A DNA stretch of 64,000 nt from Nageia nagi (GCA_050084985.1 JBITNC010000001.1:45136001-45200000), one strand, 5' to 3'; shown: positions 11,451-22,125, counted from the stretch's first letter. A program made the numbers and translations. The notes: generated by a model from the sequence alone, not told the origin.

Positions 11451-11590
11451 CAATTTGAGTTGCTTGCCATGATAATAGGTCTTCAACATAACTTGAATCT
11501 ACAAAAACAAAAAAACTATATTATTTCCAAACATTTTTGCAAAATAACCATAAGTTTCAAACCCAATAAAACTCAATCTTAGATCTTCAA
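11451..11590 (-). pseudogene. gag: Copia 5' leader and first gag codons
   Basis: Between the primer site and the insertion the minus strand is an untranslated leader ending in ATG GCA AGC AAC TCA AAT, read as Met-Ala-Ser-Asn-Ser-Asn, a common start for copia gag proteins. The frame would join NNITTQ at 8998 if the intervening segment were absent. Confidence 0.5.
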
Positions 11591-11602
11591 TATATGATAC
11601 CA
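11591..11602 (-). promoter_or_regulatory. Primer binding site of the copia element
   Basis: Minus-strand TGGTATCATATA lies three bases inside the 5' LTR. Its first eight bases match the plant initiator-Met tRNA primer site TGGTATCAGAGC; the last four have decayed. Confidence 0.7.
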
Positions 11603-11605
11603 AAA

Positions 11606-12123
11606 TGAAATTATAGTAATAAATAATAATGGAAAAAACTCATAAAATCACCAAACATTAAATATTGCAATGAACAAAATAAAATTGAGATAGATTTGAT
11701 GTTATATTGTGGAAATATTATTGTGACATTTCGTCAAATAGTTTGCATTACAAAAAAGGGTGCAATTTACAAGTTACACTAATATAATCCACAATCCAAC
11801 TGAAAAATAATTTTAGAACACTTATTTATACATCTCAATGCTAACCAATTGAAAATAGTGAAAAATGAACATAAATCTAACTAAAAATAGGCTAAAACTA
11901 CTTGACAATTTGCCTAATACTACTTGAAATTGATATATTGAAACACAGTCATATTTTAGGATAAACACATTAGATGGATGTATTTCTTCTAAACATGAGT
12001 GAATTTTGGAAATGCAATGGCATTTTGTGTGCAAACATGATGGGGGGTTGTGTTTCATTAAAAAGTGTATTATTGGACATTTTGAGATTGAATGTAGGTG
12101 TCTGATGAAGATGGTTTCCAACA
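11606..12123 (-). repeat. 5' LTR of the nested copia element
   Basis: 518 bp, + strand start TGAAATTATAGTAATAAATA and end GATGGTTTCCAACA. It matches 4269-4787 along its length with many transitions. It is followed by the ACATT target duplication, after which Tat-1 RT resumes. Confidence 0.88.
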
Positions 12124-12995
12124 ACATTCACAATTGCCTAGGGAACATTATGTTATAAGGTAATGCCCTTCAAGCTTAAGAATAAAGGACATTTTTCATG
12201 ATTACATGCATGATATCATGGAATATTATGTATATAATGTATTAACTAAATGTAAAACTTGAGAATACCATCCAAAGGTGCTTATCAAATATTTGATAGA
12301 TTATTGGAGCATATATTTGATTAAATCATAATAAATGTGTTTTTGGGGTTACCTTAGCAAAATTATTAGGCTTTATTATCCCTAGGTGAGGAATCAAAGT
12401 AGACCCTAATAAAATAAAAGCAATAGTAAATATATCACCCCCTTCAAATATAAATGATTGCAAAGTTTACAAGGTAAGTTGTAAGATGATTTATCTCATA
12501 ATTATCTAATAAGTATAAACATTTCAACAAATTGTTAAAAAAGGGATTACATTCTATTGGGGCAATGAAAAATAGAAGCATTTTATGAAATAAAATGTTA
12601 TTTTTTATCACCTCTAACTTTAGTCTCACTTAAGTAAGGGGAACCATTCCTACTTTGCAAGTCTACTAAAGATTTAGAATTGGCAACTATGCTTGCTCCA
12701 AATAATGAAAATAGTAAAGAAAAAGTTATATAATACCTTATTAAAACCCCATTTAGTTATGAAATTATGTATACTTGGAAAAATTACATTTAGTTGTGGT
12801 TTTCACAAGTAAGAAGCTGAGACATTACATTCTAAATCATACTACATACATAATTGCTAAAGTAGATCCATTGAAATACATGATGAATAAAACATATCAA
12901 TATACAAGGAAATCTAAATGTATTATGCATTTGATAAAATTTTATTTATAATTTGTAAGTCAAAAATTGTTCAAAAGTCAAGTCATAGTTGATTA
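12124..12995 (+). pseudogene. pol: Tat-1 reverse transcriptase second half and first RNase H
   Basis: Continues the RT interrupted at 4268. Aligned with Tat-2 42230-43090, the + strand preserves the TPWGTFCYKVMPFGL-like region (here with frameshifts), the FHDYM..I segment, the LLGFI-like primer grip (LLGFIIP near 12370) and, from 12640, the RNase H region. The YVDD-type active site region at about 12225-12260 is scrambled by frameshifts. No open stretch above 60 codons survives on the correct strand, so this is the most decayed part of Tat-1. Confidence 0.75.
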
Positions 12996-13560
12996 TCTTG
13001 TAGAAGCACCCTTGTATGATGATAAACCACTCATCATTGAATTACCAGATAAACATGTTTTCAAATTAGATGAGGTGGAAATTCTTGTTGATCTTGAAGA
13101 AGATTGGGATATGGTAATATAATTTGATAGAACAATATGTAAAAAAAGTGGAGGTGCAAGTGTTGTGTTTGTTACACCTCAAGGCATCCCCATACCTTAT
13201 ACCTTCAAACTTAATTTTCCATGCACAAATAATAATGCTAAGTATGAAATTTTGATATTAGCCATAAAAATATTCATGAAATTAAAATTAAAAAGGTTTA
13301 AATTCATTGGTGATTCATTATTTATCATAAATTTGGTTAAAGGTATTTTACAATATAAAGAACCCCTATTACAAAAGTACAAAAAAATGGTGGATAATCT
13401 ATTAATCATTTGAAAAGTATGGTTTGGAAGCATCCCCAAGGTCAACCAATATATTCTTTGATGCTATGGCTTCAATCATATCATTGATACCTAAAAAACC
13501 CTCATCAACAAACCATACACATTCAAATACTTTGACTTACTCAATATTCATTAGAAATGG
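12996..13560 (+). pseudogene. pol: Tat-1 second RNase H (aRNH-like)
   Basis: The open piece 13165-13413 reads MFVTPQGIPIPYTFKLNFPC, then TNNNAKYEILILAIK, KFIGDSLFIINLVKG and LLQKYKKMVDNLL. This is an RNase H fold of the kind found as an extra domain after RT-RNase H in Tat elements: an Asp in the first strand (FDRT just upstream at 13121), Glu in KYE, Asp in GDS, and a last Asp in the downstream RSTN..FDAM stretch at about 13440-13475. One stop ends the open piece before that stretch. An antisense open stretch over the same bases is a shadow. Confidence 0.75.
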
Positions 13561-14825
13561 ATTGAGTAGAACATGTGGTTCTTGATATTACAATGGAAAA
13601 TAACAATTTATGGCATATCCAACTAGTGAAATTATTAAGAGATGGAATCCTACCACTTGATTTAAAAAAATTAGCTAAGAATGCATTCAAATTAAAAGAT
13701 TCTCATTTTTGTATGCTAGGGGATGTCCTATATCATATAGGTTTTTAAGGGATCTTACTTAGATTCTTAGAATGGGTAGATTCACAAATCACAATCTCAT
13801 GCATACATGATGGAATATGCGAAGGGCATTTTATTCAATAATTAAATGACTAATGTGTATGGGATATTATTTTCTCACCATGGAGTGTGATTGCAGAGAA
13901 TATGTTAAATAATGCATTAAATGCCAAAAATATTCTAATTTATTTAATCAACCATCACAAGCATTACAACATGTAATCATTATGGCTATTTTTGAGATGG
14001 CCATTGGATATGATAGGTCAAATATACCCTATTTCCTCAAGAGGTCATAAATTTATAATAAACACTACGATATACTTCATAAAGTGGGCTGAATCTATTG
14101 CTATGATTTTGAAAAAAGGACCAAAGATAGCAAAATTTATAGAGCATCATATCATTTTTCATTTTGTAATTCCTTCTCAAATTATCATGGATAATGGAAA
14201 GATTTTCAAAAATAAATAAGTATTAGCTTTATATAAAGGATATCATATTTGGATTATTTTTTCAACACCATATTAACCCCAAGGAAATGGATAAGCTGAG
14301 ACTACAAACAAAACTATTAATAATATTTTGCTCAAGATATTTGATAACTCTCATAGAGCTTAGCATGTTAGGATTCCACATGCTTTATGGGTTTATTGCA
14401 CTAGCATTCAAACACCTACTAGGGCAACCCCATTTTCTCTAGTCTATGGGGTAGAAGTAGTTTTATTCTTATAAATAGAAATCTCATATTGTAGCTCATA
14501 AAATAAGATTAGATCAATTGTTGCTCTTATATGAAAGACAAGTTAAAGCATTAGAACATATATGTACCTATCAAAGTTGCATTAAATGAGCTTTTGATAA
14601 AAAGATCAAAATTCATGAATTTGATATAGGAGACCTAGTATTAAAAGAAAATCAACAAACTTTATGAATGGAAAAGAAACTTAAGGAAAACTTTTCCCCT
14701 AACTAGCTAGGACATTCCATAATTAAAAAAAAGTTTGGTTTAGGAGAATATCACTTAGCTAACATATAAGGTAATGAAGAGCATGAATTAATAAATATCA
14801 TGCATCTTCATCCCTTTTACAATTA
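13561..14825 (+). pseudogene. pol: Tat-1 integrase remnant
   Basis: The zinc-binding region is read at 13610-13960 (WHIQLVKLLRDGILPLDL and a SHFCMLGDVLYH stretch). The core follows at 13992-14219: Asp in RWPLDMIG at about 14007 and Asp in IIMDNGKIF at about 14190. The catalytic Glu of GNGxAETTNK is at 14298-14300, with CAA to TAA changes around it. All three acids are readable. The later HALWVYCTSIQTPTRATPFS segment is typical of gypsy integrases. Several stops break it. It would insert the cDNA. Confidence 0.85.
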
Positions 14826-14859
14826 AAATTAATTTATTTTATTTATGTATATATTGTAA

Positions 14860-16100
14860 ATATTTAGATAAAAAAAATAAAAATTTCACAATGAAATAAT
14901 AAAACTAAATGAATTTAGCATATGGAAATTAAAAGGATCAAGAGTGTTCATATGCCATTGGAAAGAAAAGAGATAAAGCAAGAACCATGGTTTGAGAAGT
15001 CTACATTTTTACTAGATAGGGCCATATCTAGAATCATAGAACTTACTTTCTAAGAAGCATGAAATTTTCTTCGATTACCTATTGACAAATAGAGAGATCT
15101 ATCCTTGAGGCATTATCCAAGTACATTTAATGATTGGAAAGTTTGTGTTAAAGGAGAAAATCTTGAAATTTACCTAGATAGGGCCATGTATTTCTAAGGT
15201 TTTTATCATTATTATGAAAAAGTATAGAAAATAAATTTATTATGCTTGTATTAGCCTACTTTAGCACCTAAACTTATACTTGATTGCACTTTTAATGATT
15301 GGATTTTAGATGTTGCATCTCAAGATCCACAAAGATTACATCCAATCAAGACTTGAATGAATCAATTTGTAGCAAATTTGTGTCATCAAAAGTTAATATA
15401 TGATTTTTCTTCTTCATTCATGCCTAGACCTAGGAAATCAAAAAGAGTCAAAAGAAATATTAATAAATGATTTTCTTGAATAAAATCTAGTTTCATATCT
15501 ACTTCATCTTGTGACTATCATGAAAAAACAATGATAATGAAAAGGTTATAAATCCCTAAACAAGTACATTTCTAGTTTGATTACATTGGAAAAAATTTCA
15601 TGGATAGATATAAAGGGGATGTTTATATGCAATTACTTTAAAATACTCCTTCCTCTCTTATGGCACATTTCCTTGATTTACCTAAAGAAGTGCAATTAGT
15701 GATAGCTATGAAATACTTTGAAAATTGTACGTCAAATGCATGGGAAGTAAAAATAAATGGTTTAAAGGTTGAAATTGAAGTAAAGGCACAAGAAATATGG
15801 ATGGAACAACAATCTAAAATGAGTTCATTATAATGGTTCCATCTACATTGGCCTTATGATAAACCCAAAGTTATGATAGATTATGTTGAAGATATTCATA
15901 CCAAATTTATGGTACATCCTTTTATTTTGATTTTAGTTGTTTTTGATTAAGTATTATCATACCTTACACCATTTTTTTCAAAATATGAAATTGTATATAA
16001 ATATAGTTCATTATTAAGTAATAGTTGTTCTACAAACAATGTAAAAGCATGATTTGAATGAATTAGCCATTCTTGTTTAGGAATACTATTCCAACAACAT
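14860..16100 (+). pseudogene. Tat-1 extra sense gene, block 1
   Basis: Not a family I recognise. Read through stops in one frame from about 15120: NDWKVCVKGENLEIYLDRAM, LAPKLILDCTFNDWILDVAS, then FMDRYKGDVYMQLL at about 15600, LPKEVQLVIAMKYFENC, KAQEIWMEQQSK, WFHLHWPYDKPKVMIDYVED. Tat-2 has a closely similar sequence at 45070-45690 plus 51385-51960 with many substitutions that keep the amino acid. Most in-frame stops are TAA/TAG. It sits right after integrase, in the place where some Tat elements have extra frames. The shared protein signal argues that it was once a real product. Function unknown. Confidence 0.6.
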
Positions 16101-16500
16101 TGATAATAAAAGTTTTTGTGTTTATGTAGGGAGCCTCATTCCATACTTCTCATTGTATCCTTATCCATTAAAACTGATACCATCACCTCCCATCTCACTA
16201 CATCCTACATACATACTTCCTTTTTTATCCTTTTTGAGGTACATAATGAAGCTTCAACTTCATCTATGGAACCTAAGAGAGACATCATAAAGTTTAGTCC
16301 AAAGCCTAAACCACCACTCCCACCACTTGTTTCATATCCCATTTGTTCCCAACCATCTATTCTAGGATAAGGTCCTCTTCACCTTTAATCGAATACTCCT
16401 TACTATTACTTCTTAGATCATGGATGTTGGATTATTCATAGAAAAATTGTTTACCATCATCATTCAAAGATTGTAAATCGATCTACATTGTATAAAACCA
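16101..16500 (+). pseudogene. Tat-1 extra sense gene, block 2 (Pro/Ser-rich)
   Basis: The open stretch 16116-16370 and its read-through reach about 16490. Key shared words with Tat-2 (52020-52390) are EASTSSMEPKR, PKPPLPPLVSYPICSQPSIL and LDHGCWIIHRKIVYHHHSKI. The block begins just after a pyrimidine-rich TTTATGTAG, a plausible splice acceptor. It is Pro-rich in its middle and His/aromatic-rich at its end. No domain recognised. The similarity between copies is protein-like and confined to this stretch. Confidence 0.55.
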
Positions 16501-16721
16501 TAAAAATATTATAAAAATAAAATAACATAAAAGATAACAAAAATATTGAAAAAAACATAAAAAATAAATAGATATGTATCTTTTACATATTTATGTGTAT
16601 TTTATATATATTTCTTGATCTTTGCATGCCTATTAATTATTTTCATGCAAATAAAAGCTTTATATATGATTATGTCTTGATATACCTTATGCAATTTCTA
16701 AAATTTGCATATCATGTTGTA
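16501..16721 (+). other. AT-rich intron-like gap between blocks 2 and 3
   Basis: About 220 bp of A/T-rich sequence that ends in CATATCATGTTGTAG before GTGGTTGATTG, a good splice-acceptor look. In Tat-2 the matching gap (52391-52589) ends in the same ATGTTGTAG and GTGGTTGATTG. Both gaps also share TTTTCATG.AAATAAAAGC. No coding signal is seen inside. Confidence 0.45.
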
Positions 16722-17430
16722 GGTGGTTGATTGTATTCCAAACACAAGCATCATGAGTCATGTGCATTGTATTTTTGGACCAACCAATCAGGAGGTAGTC
16801 TATCCATATCATATTTCACATACTCCTTGGCAATTATCTTCCCTTTATATCCCACATTCACCATATACATTCCCAAGCAACCATATAGAGAGTCAAGTCA
16901 TGTCATTAAATGTAGACACAGATCACTTTTTTGAGTTGCATGATGGTGTTCAATATAAGATTTTGTCTATGAAAATATTTTTGATTCTATTGGATAATCT
17001 GATCATGCATATAATATTCTTGAAGATTCCTTTTGGGTGAGCATTTATATTGATCATGGACTATGCTGGGGATCTTACATGATTTGTAATATACCTGATA
17101 AAGAGTTTCTCCAAAATCTCATCTACCTAATTTCTAAACTAAATTTCATATGGAGTATTATGATTAATGCCCATGTCAATCCATTTATTTATAGACTCGT
17201 TAAATTCTATGGACCACCATCCTTGCATCCTCGAGAGTCTTTCGATGAACTCACCATTTCCCATGTAATATATGTAAATATTTTTTATTTGGACTTCATG
17301 TTTTATGTGTTTATCACTTGCCATGCCACACATTGGACTATTCATTATACTATTCATACTTGTTGTCATTTTCATTCCATGTCTCATAGTCATCTACTTC
17401 AAACCCTCACTTGACTTAGAATCCATTATG
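16722..17430 (+). pseudogene. Tat-1 extra sense gene, block 3
   Basis: The open stretch 16723-17040 begins VDCIPNTSIMSHVHCIFGPT and continues NQEVVYPYHISHTPWQLSS, PHSPYTFPSNHIE and YKILSMKIF. Tat-2 at 52602-52877 has IMNHLHYAFTPTNQEVFYPY, HIPPTPWDLYSSY and LKILSM in the same order. After about 17040 the frame is lost but similarity continues to about 17400 in both copies. The overlapping stretch 16731-16934 in another frame and the antisense stretch 17139-17393 are shadows. Function unknown. Confidence 0.55.
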
Positions 17431-19040
17431 TACAGGTAGAAGATGACTAAAAAAAATATTTCAAAAAATTATTATAAAAACCAAAAAATATTTATATACA
17501 TATCTATCTATTATACATATATACAATCAAAAAATTATTTTTGAAGCATCTTGGCTATTAGGGTGTGCTTCCCTATGTGTTCATACCATCCCATTGTGTT
17601 CATTTTGTTCACCATTTCTATCCTCATGAAACTATTAAGTGTCAAACATGATGATCATAGTAACCTAACAAGATATACATATACATTATACATCCATCCA
17701 ATATCATTATATATATATATATATTATATGGGTATAATATTCATATTCTTTTTTTTCAAATAGCTTTTACAAGGTTACAAAAACTTTGGATAATAAATAG
17801 CATGACCTTAACATTGTTAAGTATTTGAACTCATAAATTTTACACATTCTAAAATCTTGAAATAATCAAAAATTGATGTCCTTGAGTAAATTTCAAGTGA
17901 TTATTCATCTTATTTTCACTTTCCTAAAACTAAGAGATAGATAGAAAGAAAAAGATATGAAGAAAAAAATAACATTAGATAGCCCAAAAAAAGTAAAAAA
18001 GAAAAAGAAAAAAAATAATAATTCATTGGTGATTATATTATCTCTATTAGGTTAAGTATGGATGCTTTATTGTGAATACATCAAGTCTATAATGGGATCT
18101 AGAGGTTAGTCTTCAATGGGGCTATGAATGTCTTTATGATGGACCTCTAGATGTTTCACATAGATGAATTAGCTTACATATTTTATGCTCTTGAAACATT
18201 AAATTGGTGAGTGTAAAGAGAAGGAAATGAACATCATTACCCACATATGAGTTCATAATAAACTTAGGTGTACCATAACTTTGTTTTATATCCTCCTTTG
18301 TAGAAAAAATTGAAATGAAATATTATTTTATGAAATTAATATGAATATATTATTCATTATACTTCTTTATTATATTATACATTCATTCCATTTCATAATA
18401 CATATTACTATCATAGTAAATTAACTAGATTGTTGTGTTTGATATTCAAATAGTTATACCATCCATCCATATTCACTTATCCATGTGTACACATCCATAG
18501 AATTATACATACATACATTATCCCATGTGTATAAATAGCCAAGAAAAATGTAAAATGATGATATCTGATTTCATACTACTATATATAAAATATTTTTCAA
18601 AATATAACAAGTAATGATAATAATCCATAAAACACTAAAATGTCACATCATATGAGAACCATTCATCCATAAAAACATTAGATGTTATCTTCATACAACA
18701 TAAATGTGAAACAATATCAATAATCCATCATCATAAAATATATCATTAAAATTAGACATAACTCTAAATTCATCATTCATAACATTACACATGATAATAT
18801 CAAGTAACAACTCATCAAGCCATGACCATAAATATTACTATCCAAAAATATCATCACATGTATATATATGTCAAAAAATAATAGTCATAGGTATCCATCA
18901 CCTAGGAATCCATACCATCCCAATCATGATCACCATGATCCAAAAAATGAATATAATATATATCATCCATCAATAAATATAAGTTCACAACATCATGTCA
19001 TAAACTAATAATAGAATAACATGACAAAAAGGTACTAGTT
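17431..19040. other. AT-rich spacer between sense extra gene and antisense frame, Tat-1
   Basis: No convincing coding signal. Contains a short (TA)n run at about 17710-17731 and is similar in order to 53300-55080 of Tat-2 (for example GAAGCATCTTGG near 17545 and 53503, GAGAAGGAAATGAACATCAT near 18220 and 54205). The two convergent genes probably ended in or beside this spacer, so it may have held both terminators. Confidence 0.6.
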
Positions 19041-20690
19041 ATCAATCCTCTAAGGCATCCTCATAAGCACTACCCTCACCACCACCCTAACCACTTGTCT
19101 CACTAATCTCTTAACCTCTCTCATCTAGTAGCTTGAACATCTAAAAACCTAAACCTATGATGAGAAGAAGTAATAGTAGCACTCCTAATAGGAGATGCTA
19201 AAGCTCTACCTCTACTCTCTCCTACACTAACATCCCCATGTGCCTCGCTGGCTATAGCAGCTAGAAGAGCATTGATATCCAAAGGGATATAACCTAGGGG
19301 AGGAAGTGGATACTCCAAATCAATCCTAAAAGAAGGACTTCCTATCATCCATGTGTCCACCACCCCATAATAATAGTCCCTCTATCTATAAATATCTCTA
19401 ACAAAAGTATAGGAGTACCTCTTCAAACTAGCTATGAGGCTATATACCCCTTCATGTTGTTATTGTAGGCTAAAAATAATGCATGAATGATAAATTGATG
19501 CATTATTTATCTAAAATATGTAATTGAAGCATATATGAAAAATATGGAATAAAACAAATATTATAATCAATGTACCTTCATCACATTCACATCAACATAA
19601 ATTGACAGTGACCATTCATCAATCACCATAATACATCATAATAAATGCACACCGCTAACATCCTATGATAGTATACTGCTAACTACATAGGATAAGTAGA
19701 TCTATGAACAAAATAAAAGATATGAAAAAGCAAGATGAAGGATTTAATAGATCTATGTAGAGATGGTGTTACAAAATATTGGTGTTGGTATGATAGAGTG
19801 ATCTTGCATATTTTGGTATCTCTCTCTTAGTATTTTATGATATCCTTGCATGATGTCCTTTGTGTTGCCTTTGATATTCTTTAAATAGCAACATCTTGAT
19901 CCTCTTTGATTCTTGGGATCATTGCACATTACATTGTTTATGGTGTCTTTCTTGATATTTGACACCCTTTACATCATATAATGATCTATTACATCGATTA
20001 CATTTCCATGGGTATATTTTGATCCCTTGTTACAATAAATATCTTTGATAGTATAAAATGAATTATTTAATAAATAATAATTTATTTTTACACATCTATA
20101 GTTGCTATAATAACTCTAACATGTCTTATGCTCTATCTCTTCTTCCTTATATCTCAACCTATCCTCATCTTAGTGTTTGAGTTGCTAAAGTTGGGCATAC
20201 AAAGACTCATTATTTTGATGAGATTTGTCAACTAATGATCATGACTACCCAAGTAAAAACTTGATCTCCTAATCTCACCTAGTAATGAGTCATGGCTTTG
20301 TATCTCTAGGGATGGTCTATCCTCCCTTAGACCCTCCTCACTAATCCCAACCTCCTCAACCAAAACCGTCATCTTAGGTAGATCCTCTATAGAGTCCATT
20401 CCCACATCTTGCTCTCCCTCTACAATAGGATCCTCCATGTGTTGTCTTGCCTAATGACCTTGGTCTCAATCCTCGATCTCCTCTAGTTTAGCCTGCTACT
20501 AGGAAGAAAAAACCTCTGTAATGCTAACTTCATCTATGTCAACCTCCTCATATATGACCTCATCCCTCTTATAATTAGGATTTGCATATATCAAGGGCTC
20601 AAGACCCTCTACTGGAAGGGTACCCTTCCTTTGATATCTAGTAGGCTTAGGAGGAATATCTTGCATAAGCTGAAACTATAGTATGATGTG
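19041..20690 (-). pseudogene. Tat-1 antisense frame, C-terminal part of PMD-type protein
   Basis: Minus-strand pieces 20438-20232 (Glu/Asp-rich, MEDPIVEGEQDVGMDSIEDL) and 19363-19121 (MVDTWMIGSPSFRIDLEYPL, then a Ser/Arg tail) match the order of Tat-2 55080-56060, where they follow a PMD domain. In Tat-1 the PMD domain itself is absent: similarity stops near 20690 and resumes in the 3' UTR. A solo LTR splits the frame at about 19458-20121. This is therefore a tail-only remnant. The low-complexity acidic region matches what is usual after the PMD in transposon-borne proteins, by inference. Confidence 0.5.
19458..20121 (-). mobile_element. Solo copia-type LTR in the antisense frame
   Basis: Minus-strand start TGTTAGAGTTATTATAGC at 20121 and end ACAATAACA at 19458. 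CATGT occurs directly left (19453-19457) and at the right edge (20120-20124), so the exact right boundary is ambiguous by two bases. Minus-strand GCTATTTAAAG near 19885 resembles an LTR TATA box. Antisense-frame similarity to Tat-2 is lost inside and resumes outside. The minus-strand open stretch 19965-19753 lies within the LTR and is not a gene. Confidence 0.6.
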
Positions 20691-22111
20691 ATCAAAATGT
20701 AATGTCCAAAATTTAAAAAATAATGATGAATAAAATACTTAAGTCTTTCTCCTAGTTTGGGATTAGCTTAGGTTCATAATCAATATGAAAACAAAAAATA
20801 CAACAAGAATGAACAAGACTCTTACTTGTCAAAATAGCCTAAGTCACATGTTTAAAATAAATTAAATTTCATGAATAGTTCAAAATTCAAAAATCAAACA
20901 TGATTAACAAATGTGATATGACCTTTTTCATAATATCATTATGTACCCTAGCTAATACGATAAGAGCTAGCAAAATCAAACCAATTATATTCATAAGACC
21001 TATAATTTATCTTATACTAGCTTCAACATATGTAGATAAGCCAAGCATCATCATGTACCTACCACAAATAGCACACAATATTGAGATAGATATGAGCATC
21101 ATTTTGATATACACCATAACGGTTTACAAAATATGTTAAAGTGCAAAAGTGATTTTGAACTTGAGTTGATCATGATTAAACCAATCAAATTTGAATTATT
21201 CACAAAGATCAAGTCAACTTTAAACATCAACCAAGTGTCAACACAAGTTAGGGGATTTAAAAAAATCCCACCTTGAAAATAAATATATAAATAATAATAA
21301 TAAAATCTTAAAACAACAACAACCAACAAAAAATAAAATATACAAAAACTTAATCCATATTCTTAGTTTAATTTTATCCTAGGACTATGTTGAAAAACAC
21401 AAAAATATATTTTAATCCTTCTTCTAGAATAGGAATCTAGATGAAAAAAGTATACCTTGGGTCCCTTGTGAGATAACATTAAGAAAATTATCATCAAACA
21501 CCTCACACATTAAAGAGAATATAATAATAATAATAATTGAAAAACCATATTGGAAAATGTGTCAAAGACAAAAAATAAGTCACTTACTTATTAATTTGAC
21601 CAAGGTTGAATGTTTCAAAGAAACTAAAACTGATGAGTAATTCCAAATTTGAAAAAAACAACCTTTATTTTGATAGGAAAAAGAAGGATAAGATTAGATA
21701 TGACTAAGTACATTGTAGGAGCTTTCACGTAAGATCAGCATGTACCCTAACTACTAGGATGAAAATAAGAACATTTAAAACAATTGTATTCATGAAGCAA
21801 CTTCTTTATCACTTGCTAGCATTATCATACATAGATGAAACAACATATTTTCAATACGTACCAAAAATAACATATAGTATAGTGATACGAACAAGTTCTA
21901 CTTTGATAATGCAAACACACTACTTTAAAAATGCTTTAAATACAAAAGATCAAAAAGTGAATTCAATCAAATTTGGCCTATTCATAGGGAATAAGTTAAT
22001 CCAAAATAATTGATTGAAGATAAAAACATAAGTTAAGAAACTTGAATACACCCACCTTCAAAAAAGGTAAGTTTTTAAATAATACTCTACTTACCAATTA
22101 GCAGATAATTT
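20691..22111 (+). repeat. Tat-1 3' UTR with diverged tandem duplication of about 800 bp
   Basis: TGTACCCTA followed by similar text occurs at 20942 and 21741, about 799 bp apart. Around each copy the sequence reads alike: a MYTTATATTCAT-like stretch, TAGCTTCAACATATGTAGAT versus TAGCATTATCATACATAGAT, then ACGTACC/ATGTACC and a TTTTGATA.AC.C block. Two short open frames (20900-21139 and 21759-22013) are the same repeat in the two units, not genes. Tat-2 has one such unit at about 57890-58290. Confidence 0.65.
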
Positions 22112-22125
22112 AAAAAGAGAAAAAA
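22112..22125 (+). promoter_or_regulatory. Polypurine tract of Tat-1
   Basis: AAAAAGAGAAAAAA directly precedes the LTR start TGTTGACACCC, the expected plus-strand primer site. Confidence 0.75.

Larger units (their letters stand above)
4269..12123 (-). mobile_element. Complete nested Ty1/copia retrotransposon inside Tat-1 RT
   Basis: Minus-strand element with a 3' LTR at 4269-4787, a 5' LTR at 11606-12123 and an exact 5-bp target duplication ACATT (4264-4268 and 12124-12128). Tat-1 RT reads on across it. The internal order on the minus strand is gag, protease, integrase, RT, RNase H, the copia order. A primer site lies inside the 5' LTR and a purine tract next to the 3' LTR. The internal region, about 6.8 kb, is longer than usual for copia because about 2.45 kb of foreign sequence splits gag near 8999-11450. 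The LTRs differ heavily (my eye estimate is about one base in five), so the insertion is old. All frames are broken. Confidence 0.9.

Noticed and set aside
13197-13445. 82-codon minus-strand open stretch
   Set aside because: Antisense shadow of the second RNase H of Tat-1.
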